Shown one piece after another: positions 7,854 to 14,252 of a stretch of DNA of 23,548 bases (its first letter is position 1; the number at the start of each line of letters is the position of its first letter). A program made the translations under genes and the position numbers. The stretch lies in IMG/VR virus record IMGVR_UViG_3300043772_002267, positions 1-23,548 of that record. One strand, given 5' to 3'. The DNA comes from a virus. Under the pieces are notes generated by a model. The model was not told the origin of the DNA, searched no databases, and worked only from the letters and a program-made list of their open reading frames with translations.

Positions 7854-8018
7854 GATGATCTCCTTTTTTCAATTATATCATCATGTCGGTCAATAGAAAG
7901 CAGCTTTGCGCCTAAATGAGAGGGGCTCATCTTGCTGATCCGTATCCAACCTAAGAAATCCGCCCTGCCTAAAACGAGTTATTGCCATGACCGCTGTATC
8001 CGCTAAATCGTCATGCGA
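7236..8018 (-). mobile_element. Probable homing cassette: HNH gene plus imported terL tail
   Basis: This span covers the HNH gene and the terL-tail copy now attached to terL. The two terL-tail copies bracket the endonuclease like imperfect direct repeats of about 126 bases (7111-7236 and 7893-8018). The last stretch of both copies (CGCAAAGC, one variable base, GCTTTCTAT) is nearly identical and is a plausible recombination or recognition site. Invasion that supplies a replacement 3' end would keep terL functional. The boundaries are approximate; which copy is resident is inferred from the tight spacing of the other copy to the portal gene. Confidence 0.55.
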
Positions 8019-9416
8019 GGCGTTAGGGAAAGCAGCCATCTGGTCGATCAACTCTCTGGCCCAACGGGTATCAGGTGCCCACACCTTGCCGCCTTGGAAG
8101 ATGGCCGACACCGTATTCATCCGCGCAATCTTGTCGTTCGACTGCTGACGAGTACCCCGGCTTGGTGTGTAGCCGATTACAAAAATACCATCCATCTGGT
8201 TCAACTCTTGGATCAGCGAAGCACCTGCGGCCTTGGCTTCAACAATGCACTCATCAGGCTCCCACTCAAGATAGTGCGTCCGCGCTTTTTCCTTGAGTTC
8301 TGGAAACTCCATCCTTTTTTGAAAGGCATCCAGCAAGATGATGTTCGGATTGTTCGGGTCTTCATCCAAATAGAACACACCCCAAGTGGTACAGGCAGAG
8401 TAGTCCGATCGCTCGTTTTTTGTAAACGCCGTGTCCCATGCTTGGATGATGAACTCGCAACGGGGTGGGTCTTCTTTCTCCCACACCCTCCACCAGTCCC
8501 GCTTAACAATCGCACCCTCTTCACCTGTCGGCTGCTGCTGGTACTGAGCATTCCACTTGGCCGGAGCCAATTCTTCCTTCAGCGCCTCAAGCAACTCAAG
8601 CGACCAGAACTCAGGCCATAAGGGATTTCCGCTCGGCAAGATGGCCGGGAACTCAATTACCCTCCACTCATCCGACTTATTCCGCTCTCCAGCTTCTTTC
8701 AGAACTCGGCCAATGAGGTCGTTCTCACTCCAGCGGGTCGCAATGATGATGATCGCTCCACCCGGCTGAAGACGCTGACGTGGGCCAGAGGTGTACCACT
8801 CGTACGCCTTGTCATATATAGAGGGGTCATGCGCCGCTAGAGTCGCCTCTCCTTCAGTATGGGGGTCGTCGATGATCACCAGATCAGCACCACGGCCAGT
8901 CATCGTGCCGCCCACACCAATAGCGAAGTACTCGCCCACCTCGTTCACAGCCCAGCGGCCAGCAGACTTCGAGTCCTGCCGAATCTTTGTGTTCGGAAAC
9001 ACCTCGTGATACTGCTCACTCATTACGAGGTTACGGACCTTCCGGCCAAAACCTACAGCCAACTCACCCGTGTTCGACGCCTGCATCACCTTCTTGTCAG
9101 GAAACTTCCCAAGGAACCAAGCCGGTAACATATAAGAACCAAACTCAGACTTCGTGTGCCGTGGAGGCATAGAGATCGCCAGCCGCTTTAACTTCCCGGA
9201 GGCAATGTCCTCGAACGCCTTAGCCACGACCGCATGATGTCTTCCGTGAATAAACCCCGGCCACATCTTTTTAACAAAGGCCATGAAAGACGACTGACAC
9301 TTCTCCCTCTCCAGCGCAGCCTTGTACTCGGCCACCTGCTCCAAGAGCTTCTCTTGCTCATGCACAGGCAACTGCGCAACCAACGCCTCCAAATCCTGCG
9401 GCTTTTCGTTTTTCAC
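7890..9416 (-). CDS. terL: Terminase large subunit
   Basis: A 508-residue packaging motor with both domains intact. The ATPase part has the Walker A-like PPRHTKSE (84-91), Walker B LVIIDDP (179-185) and the coupling motif IATRW (about 225-229). The RNase H-like nuclease part has WDTAF (Asp328), ECIVEAKAAG (Glu393) and SHDDLADTAV (Asp469, Asp470, Asp473). Together with the small terminase and portal it packages phage DNA into proheads. The start at 9416 overlaps the stop of the winged-helix gene by four bases. The last 42 codons appear again, diverged, at 7108-7239. The gene is complete, so the nearby endonuclease does not interrupt it. Confidence 0.92.
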   Translation of the reverse strand: MKNEKPQDLEALVAQLPVHEQEKLLEQVAEYKAALEREKCQSSFMAFVKKMWPGFIHGRHHAVVAKAFEDIASGKLKRLAISMPPRHTKSEFGSYMLPAWFLGKFPDKKVMQASNTGELAVGFGRKVRNLVMSEQYHEVFPNTKIRQDSKSAGRWAVNEVGEYFAIGVGGTMTGRGADLVIIDDPHTEGEATLAAHDPSIYDKAYEWYTSGPRQRLQPGGAIIIIATRWSENDLIGRVLKEAGERNKSDEWRVIEFPAILPSGNPLWPEFWSLELLEALKEELAPAKWNAQYQQQPTGEEGAIVKRDWWRVWEKEDPPRCEFIIQAWDTAFTKNERSDYSACTTWGVFYLDEDPNNPNIILLDAFQKRMEFPELKEKARTHYLEWEPDECIVEAKAAGASLIQELNQMDGIFVIGYTPSRGTRQQSNDKIARMNTVSAIFQGGKVWAPDTRWARELIDQMAAFPNASHDDLADTAVMAITRFRQGGFLRLDTDQQDEPLSFRRKAAFY

Positions 9417-9769
9417 TCAAGTTCCTTCAAGTTCCTATAGTTCACCCACGCCGGACGTATCGTCCTACCAACCCCATCCATCTTCTTCACCACCCCCAAC
9501 GCCACCAACCTGTCCACAATCTTCTTCGTAGAACCCAATCCCATCTTCCCCCTCACATACGCTATGTCCCGTATCGTCGGCGAGAACCCATACCTCTTCC
9601 ACCACTCATCTATCGCAATAAACACCTCTTTTTGCGCCGGACTCATATCAGCCTCCATACACTCCTGCCACGTAGGATCACTACGCCGAATCTTCATGTC
9701 CCTGTGGATAACTTTTTTTACGCAACCTCCACGCTTTGATTGCCGCGTTGTTTTATTACTATCTTTCAT
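9413..9769 (-). CDS. LexA-type winged-helix DNA-binding protein between terS and terL
   Basis: A 118-residue protein whose residues of about 42-107 fit the LexA N-terminal DNA-binding domain: MSPAQKEVFIAIDEWWKRYG, then FSPTIRDIA (LexA: MPPTRAEIA), a recognition-helix region GSTKKIVDRLVALGVV and a wing ending GRTIRP. The LexA latch and peptidase domain is absent, so it should not self-cleave. The N-terminal 40 residues are basic. The ATG at 9769 has no clear ribosome site; ATG at 9697 is an alternative and would leave the 9720-9738 repeat and the DnaA-box-like sequence outside the gene. Its stop overlaps the terL start. It could be a late regulator or a DNA-recognition helper of the terminase. 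Confidence 0.65.
   Translation of the reverse strand: MKDSNKTTRQSKRGGCVKKVIHRDMKIRRSDPTWQECMEADMSPAQKEVFIAIDEWWKRYGFSPTIRDIAYVRGKMGLGSTKKIVDRLVALGVVKKMDGVGRTIRPAWVNYRNLKELE
9720..9738. repeat. 19-base repeat, copy 1 (partner at 19458-19476)
   Basis: ACGCAACCTCCACGCTTTG occurs here and, in the same plus-strand orientation, at 19458-19476. The match extends to 24 bases with one mismatch (A or G, then TTGC). Here it lies inside or just upstream of the minus-strand winged-helix gene; there it lies in the 5' untranslated region of a plus-strand gene. The two transcripts would therefore carry complementary sequences. Immediately left of this copy are a T run (9713-9719) and TGTGGATAA (9703-9711). 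Confidence 0.7.
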
Positions 9770-9846
9770 TTTAAGTTACACCACAAGTACCTGTTTATTT
9801 TTCCACTTGAGCTGCCTATTTTTTAAGCAACTACCCCCCCCGGGGG

Positions 9847-10650
9847 TCATGTTTTAGCCGATGACGGGGGGGTCTCCCATATAGAGTGGGGTGGGGTCTC
9901 GCCGTCAGGATTTTCGGGGTCGATGTCCTCAGAGAGGGAAGAAGACGGAGATTGTTTGTGTGGAATAGTATGTATAGAGCCAAGGGACTCCTCGCTGTCA
10001 GTTTTGGGGGTCGGGGTGCGGTGGGGGTCGGCTTCGCCCGGTTTTGCGTCCGGAGGCCCGTCAGGTTTTGAGGTTGTCAGCTCAGCCAGTAGCGAGTCAG
10101 CGTCTCGGTCAATCGCTGTCACATCCTGCGCGTCGGCATTGCTTAACTGTTTGAGCTGCGCCATGATCGCGGCGCGTGCATCTTCACTGCTTGTAATGGT
10201 GCGCACTTCCTTGCGTTCCGTGTAGAGCCCCACCTCAGTTATCTGGCCAGCAACCTTCGCGGCCTGCACTCTGACAGCAGGTGGAGTGTCCGGGTCGATG
10301 ATGGTTTGCACCAGTGACTGGATGATGAGGGACCGCAAACCCGCCGGGGTTCTATATGTTTCCGCATCAATAGCGGCCTTATAGGCTTCTATTTCCTGCG
10401 CGATATCAGGCCTGGCCTTCAGTTTGTATGCCGCATCCCCTTGGATTTTTGGGCTGGCCTTCGTGCTGTACGCTTTACGGTATGCAGCCGCACCCGTTGA
10501 ACCCTTCGCTACTTCAAGGGCGAACGTACGTTGTTTCGGTGTTAACTCCCTTGTAACTCCCTTACCTAAGATATGAGAGACGGGGACAGAATCGAGGCTT
10601 TCCCTTAACTGGGCGCGGGTTAGCTTACTAGGTGTCTTATGTTCTTTCAT
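9847..10650 (-). CDS. terS: Terminase small subunit
   Basis: A 267-residue protein. Residues of about 35-90 carry the small-terminase helix-turn-helix pattern ELTPKQRTFALEVAKGST, GAAAYRKAYSTKASPKIQ and AYKLKARPDIAQEIEAY, which recognises packaging-site DNA. A predicted helical oligomerisation region follows (about 90-190), and the last 75 residues are low-complexity Pro/Ser/Asp/Thr and probably disordered, longer than in most small terminases. The ATG at 10650 lacks a clear ribosome site. An in-frame GTG at 10740 with a G-run upstream would add 30 residues that look less protein-like, so I prefer 10650. It is the first gene of the minus-strand packaging block. A four-base overlap (ATGA) at its stop opens only a 24-codon frame. 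Confidence 0.82.
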   Translation of the reverse strand: MKEHKTPSKLTRAQLRESLDSVPVSHILGKGVTRELTPKQRTFALEVAKGSTGAAAYRKAYSTKASPKIQGDAAYKLKARPDIAQEIEAYKAAIDAETYRTPAGLRSLIIQSLVQTIIDPDTPPAVRVQAAKVAGQITEVGLYTERKEVRTITSSEDARAAIMAQLKQLSNADAQDVTAIDRDADSLLAELTTSKPDGPPDAKPGEADPHRTPTPKTDSEESLGSIHTIPHKQSPSSSLSEDIDPENPDGETPPHSIWETPPSSAKT

Positions 10651-11048
10651 AGGGGAGATGCTAGAGGAACAGCGGGAGGACTGCAACCGCTTCGCTTTAA
10701 ACGCCCCCGCGACACGCTCCCAGGTCAACCGCGGCCACACGATCGGCGCACCCCCTGGACGCCTTCACGCCACCGGCAAGACTGTAAGGTTCTGTAAGAA
10801 ACGCGCTACCAGGGAGCAAAGCACCCCCTTAGCTAATCACCCAATACAGCAGCACTACAGAGGGAAGAAGCAGAGCCGAACCGCTTCGCTCATAGCCAAA
10901 ACCAATCAGCCGACCGACCAATTGAAAACCCCGGTTCACAACAACAGAGCCGACCGATAAAAACAAATCATTAGACCGACCGTTGACAAGTCCCGACAAT
11001 ACTCAACAGGCAGAAACGCCGACAACCTAACAGACAGGAACCCACACC
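10651..11048. promoter_or_regulatory. Divergent gene-free region between the packaging block and the small-gene block
   Basis: About 400 bases with no convincing gene. Three copies of a GCCGACCGA-like word lie at 10908-10917, 10948-10957 and 10973-10982, and may be operators or iteron-like sites. A 12-base direct repeat AACCGCTTCGCT lies at 10685-10696 and 10879-10890. A candidate plus-strand promoter is TTCACA (10935-10940), 17 bases, TAAAAA (10958-10963). A perfect TTGACA at 10983 has no good partner at 17 bases. Both flanking blocks start here, so regulation of both is expected; the exact signals are uncertain. Confidence 0.4.
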
Positions 11049-11279
11049 ATGCAATCACTGCCCACACCAGTACCGACCGCAGACCTGAACGCCTTATTAG
11101 ATGCGCTGGCCCTGATGCCAAGCGCCAAGGTAAACCGCCACCCCGACATCATCACAGTGACCGCCACCCGCAAGGCAACAGGCGAGACCGTGAAAGTGTT
11201 GAGCGCTGCAACTCATGACGGCCAACACTGGCACGTCATGACAGTCCCCGGACTTATCACCGCCAAGGCTAACGCCTAA
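11049..11279 (+). CDS. Small phage protein, unknown function
   Basis: A 76-residue protein, first of the rightward small-gene block. The start ATG at 11049 has AGGA about nine bases upstream. The N-terminal half is helical and hydrophobic (ADLNALLDALALMPSAK) and is followed by a two- or three-strand segment (DIITVTATRKATGETVKVLS and WHVMTVPGLITAKANA). No cysteines, membrane segment or known motif are visible. GC-rich, C-biased codon use is shared with the next dozen genes and differs from the replication operon. Confidence 0.65.
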   Translation: MQSLPTPVPTADLNALLDALALMPSAKVNRHPDIITVTATRKATGETVKVLSAATHDGQHWHVMTVPGLITAKANA

Positions 11280-11326
11280 AACAAAACCCGCCCGCCTAAC
11301 CAGCGGGCACAACAGGAACCCACCAC

Positions 11327-11470
11327 ATGACCACACTTAAAACCACCATTGCCGCGATTCTCATGCTCGCAGCACTGGCAGCAGCGAACTACTCCCGCCC
11401 GTATGACTGCACGACAGACAGCGAATGTGAAGCAGAAGAGGCCGCCCGCTGCTGGATTCTTTGCCAATAA
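11327..11470 (+). CDS. Tiny exported Cys-rich protein
   Basis: A 47-residue protein starting at ATG 11327 behind AGGA. Residues 1-20 (MTTLKTTIAAILMLAALAAA) form a signal peptide or membrane anchor. The mature part is about 26 residues with four cysteines (YDCTTDSECEAEEAARCWIL, then C), a pattern I recall from very small periplasmic-looking proteins of betaproteobacterial phages. Two disulphides would be possible after export. The role could be envelope modification, superinfection exclusion or lysis control, but nothing in the sequence decides this. Confidence 0.65.
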   Translation: MTTLKTTIAAILMLAALAAANYSRPYDCTTDSECEAEEAARCWILCQ

Positions 11471-11487
11471 CCCCTAAGGAGAAAACC

Positions 11488-11706
11488 ATGATCACCAGCA
11501 CAGACCACGCAGGCCGAGCCTGCACCCTCACCCACAACGGCCACCCGGTAAACGCCGGGGAAATCCTTGAAGACTTCCGGGGAGACCAGTACCGCGTGAC
11601 CGGAGGCCAAGCCCCACACAAGGCCAGCAGCAGCGGAAAGATTTACACGGACGCCGGGAATTATTACCCCACCGTTTTCGGATGCAAATGGACCCCCAGC
11701 AACTAA
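11488..11706 (+). CDS. Small conserved phage protein, unknown function
   Basis: A 72-residue protein. The ATG at 11488 is chosen because AGGAG lies six bases upstream. The sequence has a compact beta-rich look: DHAGRACTLTHNGHPVNAGE, a DFRGDQYRVTGGQAPHKASS core, and a C-terminal YYPTVFGCKWTPSN. This family, with the DFRG and GGxAPHKxSS motifs, recurs in phages and integrative elements of betaproteobacteria as I remember it. Its function is not known to me. It resembles small SH3-like barrel proteins, but that is only an impression. Confidence 0.65.
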   Translation: MITSTDHAGRACTLTHNGHPVNAGEILEDFRGDQYRVTGGQAPHKASSSGKIYTDAGNYYPTVFGCKWTPSN

Positions 11707-11729
11707 ACCACCCACAGGAGAAACACACC

Positions 11730-12116
11730 ATGAAACCCCAAGACCTCGCCACACTCGCAGCCGCCGCCCTGATGCCCGCCCGCTACAACGACCACGGAGA
11801 GCCAGCACAGCCCGCAATAGTCACCGCAGCCGCAGCAATCGCCGCCAAGGTGGACGAGCTGGGCACACTGCACGCCGCCATGGCCGACATGAAACGCAAG
11901 GCCGACAAAATCCGCACCGAGTTAGAAAACGCCGGACTTGCAGACATAGAAGGCCAGCTTTACCGCGTCAACTTCGCCCAATGCGCAGGCAAAACCCTAA
12001 CCGACTGGCAAGCCATAGCCAAGCGCCTAAAGGCCAGCCCCCAAATAATCCGCGCCTATACCAAGACGGGCGAAGCATCCACCCGCATGACCGTTAAAGC
12101 ACGCCAGACACACTAA
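11730..12116 (+). CDS. Conserved phage protein, helical N-terminus and small beta domain
   Basis: A 128-residue protein starting at ATG 11730 with AGGAG nine bases upstream. Residues 1-50 are Ala-rich helices, residues of about 50-75 a short coiled coil (HAAMADMKRKADKIRTELEN), and residues 75-128 hold a small domain with IEGQLYRVNFAQCAGKTLTD and KASPQIIRAYTKTGEASTR. The last domain matches a recurrent phage pattern (a Tyr-Arg strand, then a helix ending SPQxI) that I know only as a protein of unknown function. It may bind nucleic acid, but no motif proves this. Confidence 0.6.
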   Translation: MKPQDLATLAAAALMPARYNDHGEPAQPAIVTAAAAIAAKVDELGTLHAAMADMKRKADKIRTELENAGLADIEGQLYRVNFAQCAGKTLTDWQAIAKRLKASPQIIRAYTKTGEASTRMTVKARQTH

Positions 12117-12127
12117 AGGGGCAAAGC

Positions 12128-12319
12128 ATGAACCGATTCACCATGAACCCAGCCACACCGCACCCCGACAGCGACAGCGACCCCGCGCCCATGCCACTAG
12201 CCGAGGCCATAGCTTTTGCCCTTCGGATTCTCAAAGACCCGACCGCTACCCAATGGCAGCGCCAAAAAGCAGCGGATGAGCTGCAATACAGCCACGACAC
12301 ACAGGAGCCCACACCATGA
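12128..12319 (+). CDS. Small hypothetical protein
   Basis: A 63-residue protein with an Asp/Pro-rich N-terminus (PHPDSDSDPAPMPLAEA) and one amphipathic helix (AIAFALRILKDPTATQWQRQ) ending in an acidic helix. It follows the previous gene by about ten bases and overlaps the next by four (ATGA), so it is translated with the Cys-rich protein that follows. No known motif. Confidence 0.55.
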   Translation: MNRFTMNPATPHPDSDSDPAPMPLAEAIAFALRILKDPTATQWQRQKAADELQYSHDTQEPTP

Positions 12320-12993
12320 AATACCACTTTATCCAGAGCAGCAAGAACAGCAAGACCGGCCCGATCCCGCAGACATACACCAGCCGCGAATCCTGCCCCC
12401 CATCCTGCCCACAGTACCGCGCCGCATGTTATGCCGAGGATTTTTACACTCGCCTGACATGGGACAAGGTGCCATCCCGAGGGACTGACCTTGACGGGCT
12501 TTTGAAGGCAATAAACCGACTGCCGAAGGGTCAATTATGGCGACACAATGTAGCGGGTGACCTACCGGGTGAAGGGGAAACAATCGACCCCTACGCACTG
12601 GGCCAGATTGTGAAGGCCAACCGAGGCCGCGCCGGGTTTACCTACACGCACAAGCACAGCGCCGAGGCCATTAAATGGGCCAAGCACGCCACAGACTGGG
12701 GTTTTACCGTGAATCTCAGCGCCGACGATGTAGGCCACGCCGACCGACTCGCCGCCCATGGTCTTCCAGTGGCCGTAATTGTCCCGATGGACACGCCAAA
12801 GCACAGCACCACACCCGAAGGGCGCCCCGTCCTAGTTTGCCCCGCACAAACGACCGAATACATGACTTGTGCGCTTTGTGCATTGTGCCAACGCGCCGAC
12901 CGCCGCCAGATCATAGGGTTTCGCGCCCACGGATCCAAGGCCAAGCAGGCAGACCGCACCGCCCGCCGAGTCATCCCAATCGCCGCAGCCTGA
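12316..12993 (+). CDS. Cys-rich DUF7227-like phage protein, possible metal or Fe-S enzyme
   Basis: A 225-residue protein with two cysteine groups, C27-x3-C31-x6-C38 (ESCPPSCPQYRAACYAE) and C175, C185, C188, C191 (VLVCPAQ...TCALCALCQ). Between them lie conserved blocks LWRHNVAGDLPG (74-85), RAGFTYTHK (105-113), GFTVNLSADD (129-138) and PVAVIVPMDT (151-160). As I recall, these blocks define a phage family labelled DUF7227. The alternation of short strands ending in polar residues with helices recalls a TIM-barrel or radical-SAM-like fold and distantly the phage Gp37/Gp68 family, but the radical-SAM CxxxCxxC is not present in standard form. The start overlaps the previous stop by four bases. Confidence 0.75.
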   Translation: MKYHFIQSSKNSKTGPIPQTYTSRESCPPSCPQYRAACYAEDFYTRLTWDKVPSRGTDLDGLLKAINRLPKGQLWRHNVAGDLPGEGETIDPYALGQIVKANRGRAGFTYTHKHSAEAIKWAKHATDWGFTVNLSADDVGHADRLAAHGLPVAVIVPMDTPKHSTTPEGRPVLVCPAQTTEYMTCALCALCQRADRRQIIGFRAHGSKAKQADRTARRVIPIAAA

Positions 12994-13004
12994 CAGCGCC
13001 AGCG

Positions 13005-13043
13005 CCTGCACCGTGACAGGGTGCAGGAGCGGGAATTGTCCCG
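13005..13043 (+). promoter_or_regulatory. Two tandem perfect hairpins between small genes
   Basis: CCTGCACC (13005-13012) pairs perfectly with GGTGCAGG (13020-13027), followed at once by CGGGA-ATTG-TCCCG (13030-13043). No T tract follows, so this is not a standard terminator. It may stabilise mRNA ends, act as a processing site, or bind a protein. CGGGAATTGTCC recurs at 13143-13154 inside the next gene. Confidence 0.45.
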
Positions 13044-13061
13044 ACTACAGGAGCCGACATC

Positions 13062-13223
13062 ATGGACGACCAGCAGCCAAACCACGCCAGCACGCCGGGC
13101 GAAATTGTCGATTATTACGACAGCCATTTAAATCTGACCCTTCGGGAATTGTCCAACATGACCGGGCGATCAATTCCATATTTGAAGGCCCTAATCATGC
13201 ACCCCGAAAAGGTCAAAGCATGA
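13062..13223 (+). CDS. Small helix-turn-helix-like phage protein
   Basis: A 53-residue protein starting at ATG 13062, with AGGAG upstream. Residues 13-53 read GEIVDYYDSHLNLTLRELSN then MTGRSIPYLKALIM, a helix, turn and helix resembling a small DNA-binding domain in which LTLRELSNMTGRSIPYLKAL would be the helix-turn-helix. Such TLRELxxMTGRS proteins occur widely in phages and integrative elements. It could be a small repressor or recombination accessory factor. It overlaps the next gene by four bases. Confidence 0.6.
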   Translation: MDDQQPNHASTPGEIVDYYDSHLNLTLRELSNMTGRSIPYLKALIMHPEKVKA

Positions 13224-13393
13224 AACGATGCCAGAACGCCGAACCCGGCACGTACGGCCACGAATGCAGCAAGCCCGCCCAATGGACAGCCACCAACAAA
13301 CAAGGCCACAGCGCCGCATTTTGCGACCAGTGCAAGCAACACGGCCACGAGGCCCGCACCTATTCCCAATGGACCAAGGAGCCCCAGCAATGA
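13220..13393 (+). CDS. Small zinc-ribbon-like protein
   Basis: A 57-residue basic protein with four cysteines and several histidines placed as a zinc ribbon: MKRCQN (C4), HECSKPAQW (C16), FCDQCKQHGH (C36, C39). The ATG at 13220 overlaps the previous stop (ATGA) and its own stop overlaps the next start. Zinc-binding mini-proteins of this size in phages may bind DNA, RNA or host enzymes; none of these can be chosen from the sequence. Confidence 0.6.
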   Translation: MKRCQNAEPGTYGHECSKPAQWTATNKQGHSAAFCDQCKQHGHEARTYSQWTKEPQQ

Positions 13394-13572
13394 CACACAC
13401 CGAAGCCGCATATATTACAGCGGGCGCACGCTATGAACGCGCCAAAGGCCCCGCACAAGTGGCCGCAGCATCTCAGGCAATCCGGGTTTTGCTGGAGGCA
13501 GAGAAGCCCCACGACCAAACCGAGGCCCGCTATCTAATCGAACGAGGCAGGCAAGAGGCCCGGACAGCATGA
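13390..13572 (+). CDS. Small helical hypothetical protein
   Basis: A 60-residue all-helical protein (TEAAYITAGARYERAKGPAQ, then AAASQAIRVLLEAEK). It overlaps both neighbours by four bases. The pattern of an aromatic residue plus GAR followed by an Ala-rich helix is similar to the protein at 13760-13939 (AYMLGARATSPQAMTEAMRL), so the two may be distant paralogues. No function is known to me. Confidence 0.55.
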   Translation: MTHTEAAYITAGARYERAKGPAQVAAASQAIRVLLEAEKPHDQTEARYLIERGRQEARTA

Positions 13573-13691
13573 CGCCGTGGCCTTTTCCCCCGCCCGGTGG
13601 CCCGATACCGTGGACACCGGAGCAGGTGCGAGACTACCAGCGCCAGCAGGAGGAGGAGGCCAAAAAAGCCGCCCCGCCCGCCCCGTGGTGA
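13569..13691 (+). CDS. Tiny Pro-rich protein
   Basis: A 40-residue open frame, MTPWPFPPPGGPIPWTPEQV then a short charged helix (RDYQRQQEEEAKKA) and a Pro/Trp end. It is kept because it starts in an ATGA overlap with the previous gene, as do its neighbours, and because Pro/Trp-rich mini-proteins of this kind recur in such phage clusters. No known function. Confidence 0.45.
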   Translation: MTPWPFPPPGGPIPWTPEQVRDYQRQQEEEAKKAAPPAPW

Positions 13692-13759
13692 ACTCGCAAA
13701 TGACCCCCGGCCCCGTCAGGCCGTCGCTAACTTTATTCCAGCCTCAGAGAAAAAATCCG

Positions 13760-13939
13760 ATGCCGAACCAAAACCACCCACTGACACGCGCCTACATGCT
13801 TGGCGCACGAGCCACCAGCCCCCAAGCCATGACCGAGGCCATGCGCCTAATCGCTGCTTGCGAGGGAGCTGCCGACCAACTGACCATTGACCAGTGCAAA
13901 CTGGCCGCTGAAGTTTTATTGGAAAGGAAAGCGCCATGA
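13760..13939 (+). CDS. Small helical hypothetical protein
   Basis: A 59-residue protein, MPNQNHPLTRAYMLGARATS and following, with an Ala/Leu-rich helical core and one pair of Cys residues far apart. An in-frame ATG at 13700 is possible but adds a Pro-rich stretch without a better ribosome site. The 68 bases before it hold GGCC...GGCC complementary runs but no gene. It is related in pattern to 13390-13572 and overlaps the next gene by four bases. Confidence 0.55.
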   Translation: MPNQNHPLTRAYMLGARATSPQAMTEAMRLIAACEGAADQLTIDQCKLAAEVLLERKAP

Positions 13940-14058
13940 GATACACCGGCCCCGCAAAACCCATCCCTACGCACACCGAACTTATTAGCGACAAGGCCGA
14001 GCGCGTGATCTTTCTGCTGCTGGCTGTCGTGGCCGCAGTGTTTTTGTATCTGGATTGA
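13936..14058 (+). CDS. Single-pass small membrane protein
   Basis: A 40-residue protein with a polar N-terminus (RYTGPAKPIPTHTELISDKAE) and one C-terminal membrane helix (VIFLLLAVVAAVFLYLD). The start overlaps the previous stop by four bases. It could sit in the inner membrane with its N-terminus in the cytoplasm. It is too short and lacks charges typical of a holin, so its role is open. Confidence 0.55.
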   Translation: MRYTGPAKPIPTHTELISDKAERVIFLLLAVVAAVFLYLD

Positions 14059-14060
14059 TC

Positions 14061-14252
14061 ATGCCCACATACCGCATGACCATCGACAGAACCGTGCGCT
14101 TTCAGCTCGACGTAGAGGCTCCCGACCGCCTCGAAGCCCTGCGCATGGTGAACGACAAGGCTTTGATGTACGATGACAGAGATTTAAAGGAAACCCGTGT
14201 TATTGCCATCAAAGAACTCGAAGAAGTCCCTGTTCTCCATCCATTTGATTGA
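14061..14252 (+). CDS. Small hypothetical protein
   Basis: A 63-residue protein (MPTYRMTIDRTVRFQLDVEA then DRLEALRMVNDKALMYDDRD) with a beta-strand, helix, beta-strand pattern. The ATG at 14061 follows the previous stop by two bases. The fold recalls tiny phage proteins that begin with a strand of the form YRVxxERxxxFxLxVEA. No function can be assigned. Confidence 0.55.
   Translation: MPTYRMTIDRTVRFQLDVEAPDRLEALRMVNDKALMYDDRDLKETRVIAIKELEEVPVLHPFD

Noticed and set aside
7108-9416. Self-splicing intron or intein interrupting terL
   Set aside because: The upstream terL is complete with its own stop, no intein splice motifs are seen, and I could not find group I core motifs between 7854 and 7890; a free-standing homing cassette explains the double tail better.
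9703-9711. Perfect DnaA box (TTATCCACA on the minus strand) as a replication origin
   Set aside because: A single 9-base box is expected by chance at appreciable frequency in 23 kb, and no box cluster or iterons surround it.
9776-9850. 24-codon minus-strand frame coupled to the terS stop by ATGA
   Set aside because: Too short and low in information (Gly run then Lys/Asn-rich); no ribosome site or known family.
10983-10988. Perfect TTGACA as a -35 box
   Set aside because: No acceptable -10 hexamer lies 16-18 bases downstream.
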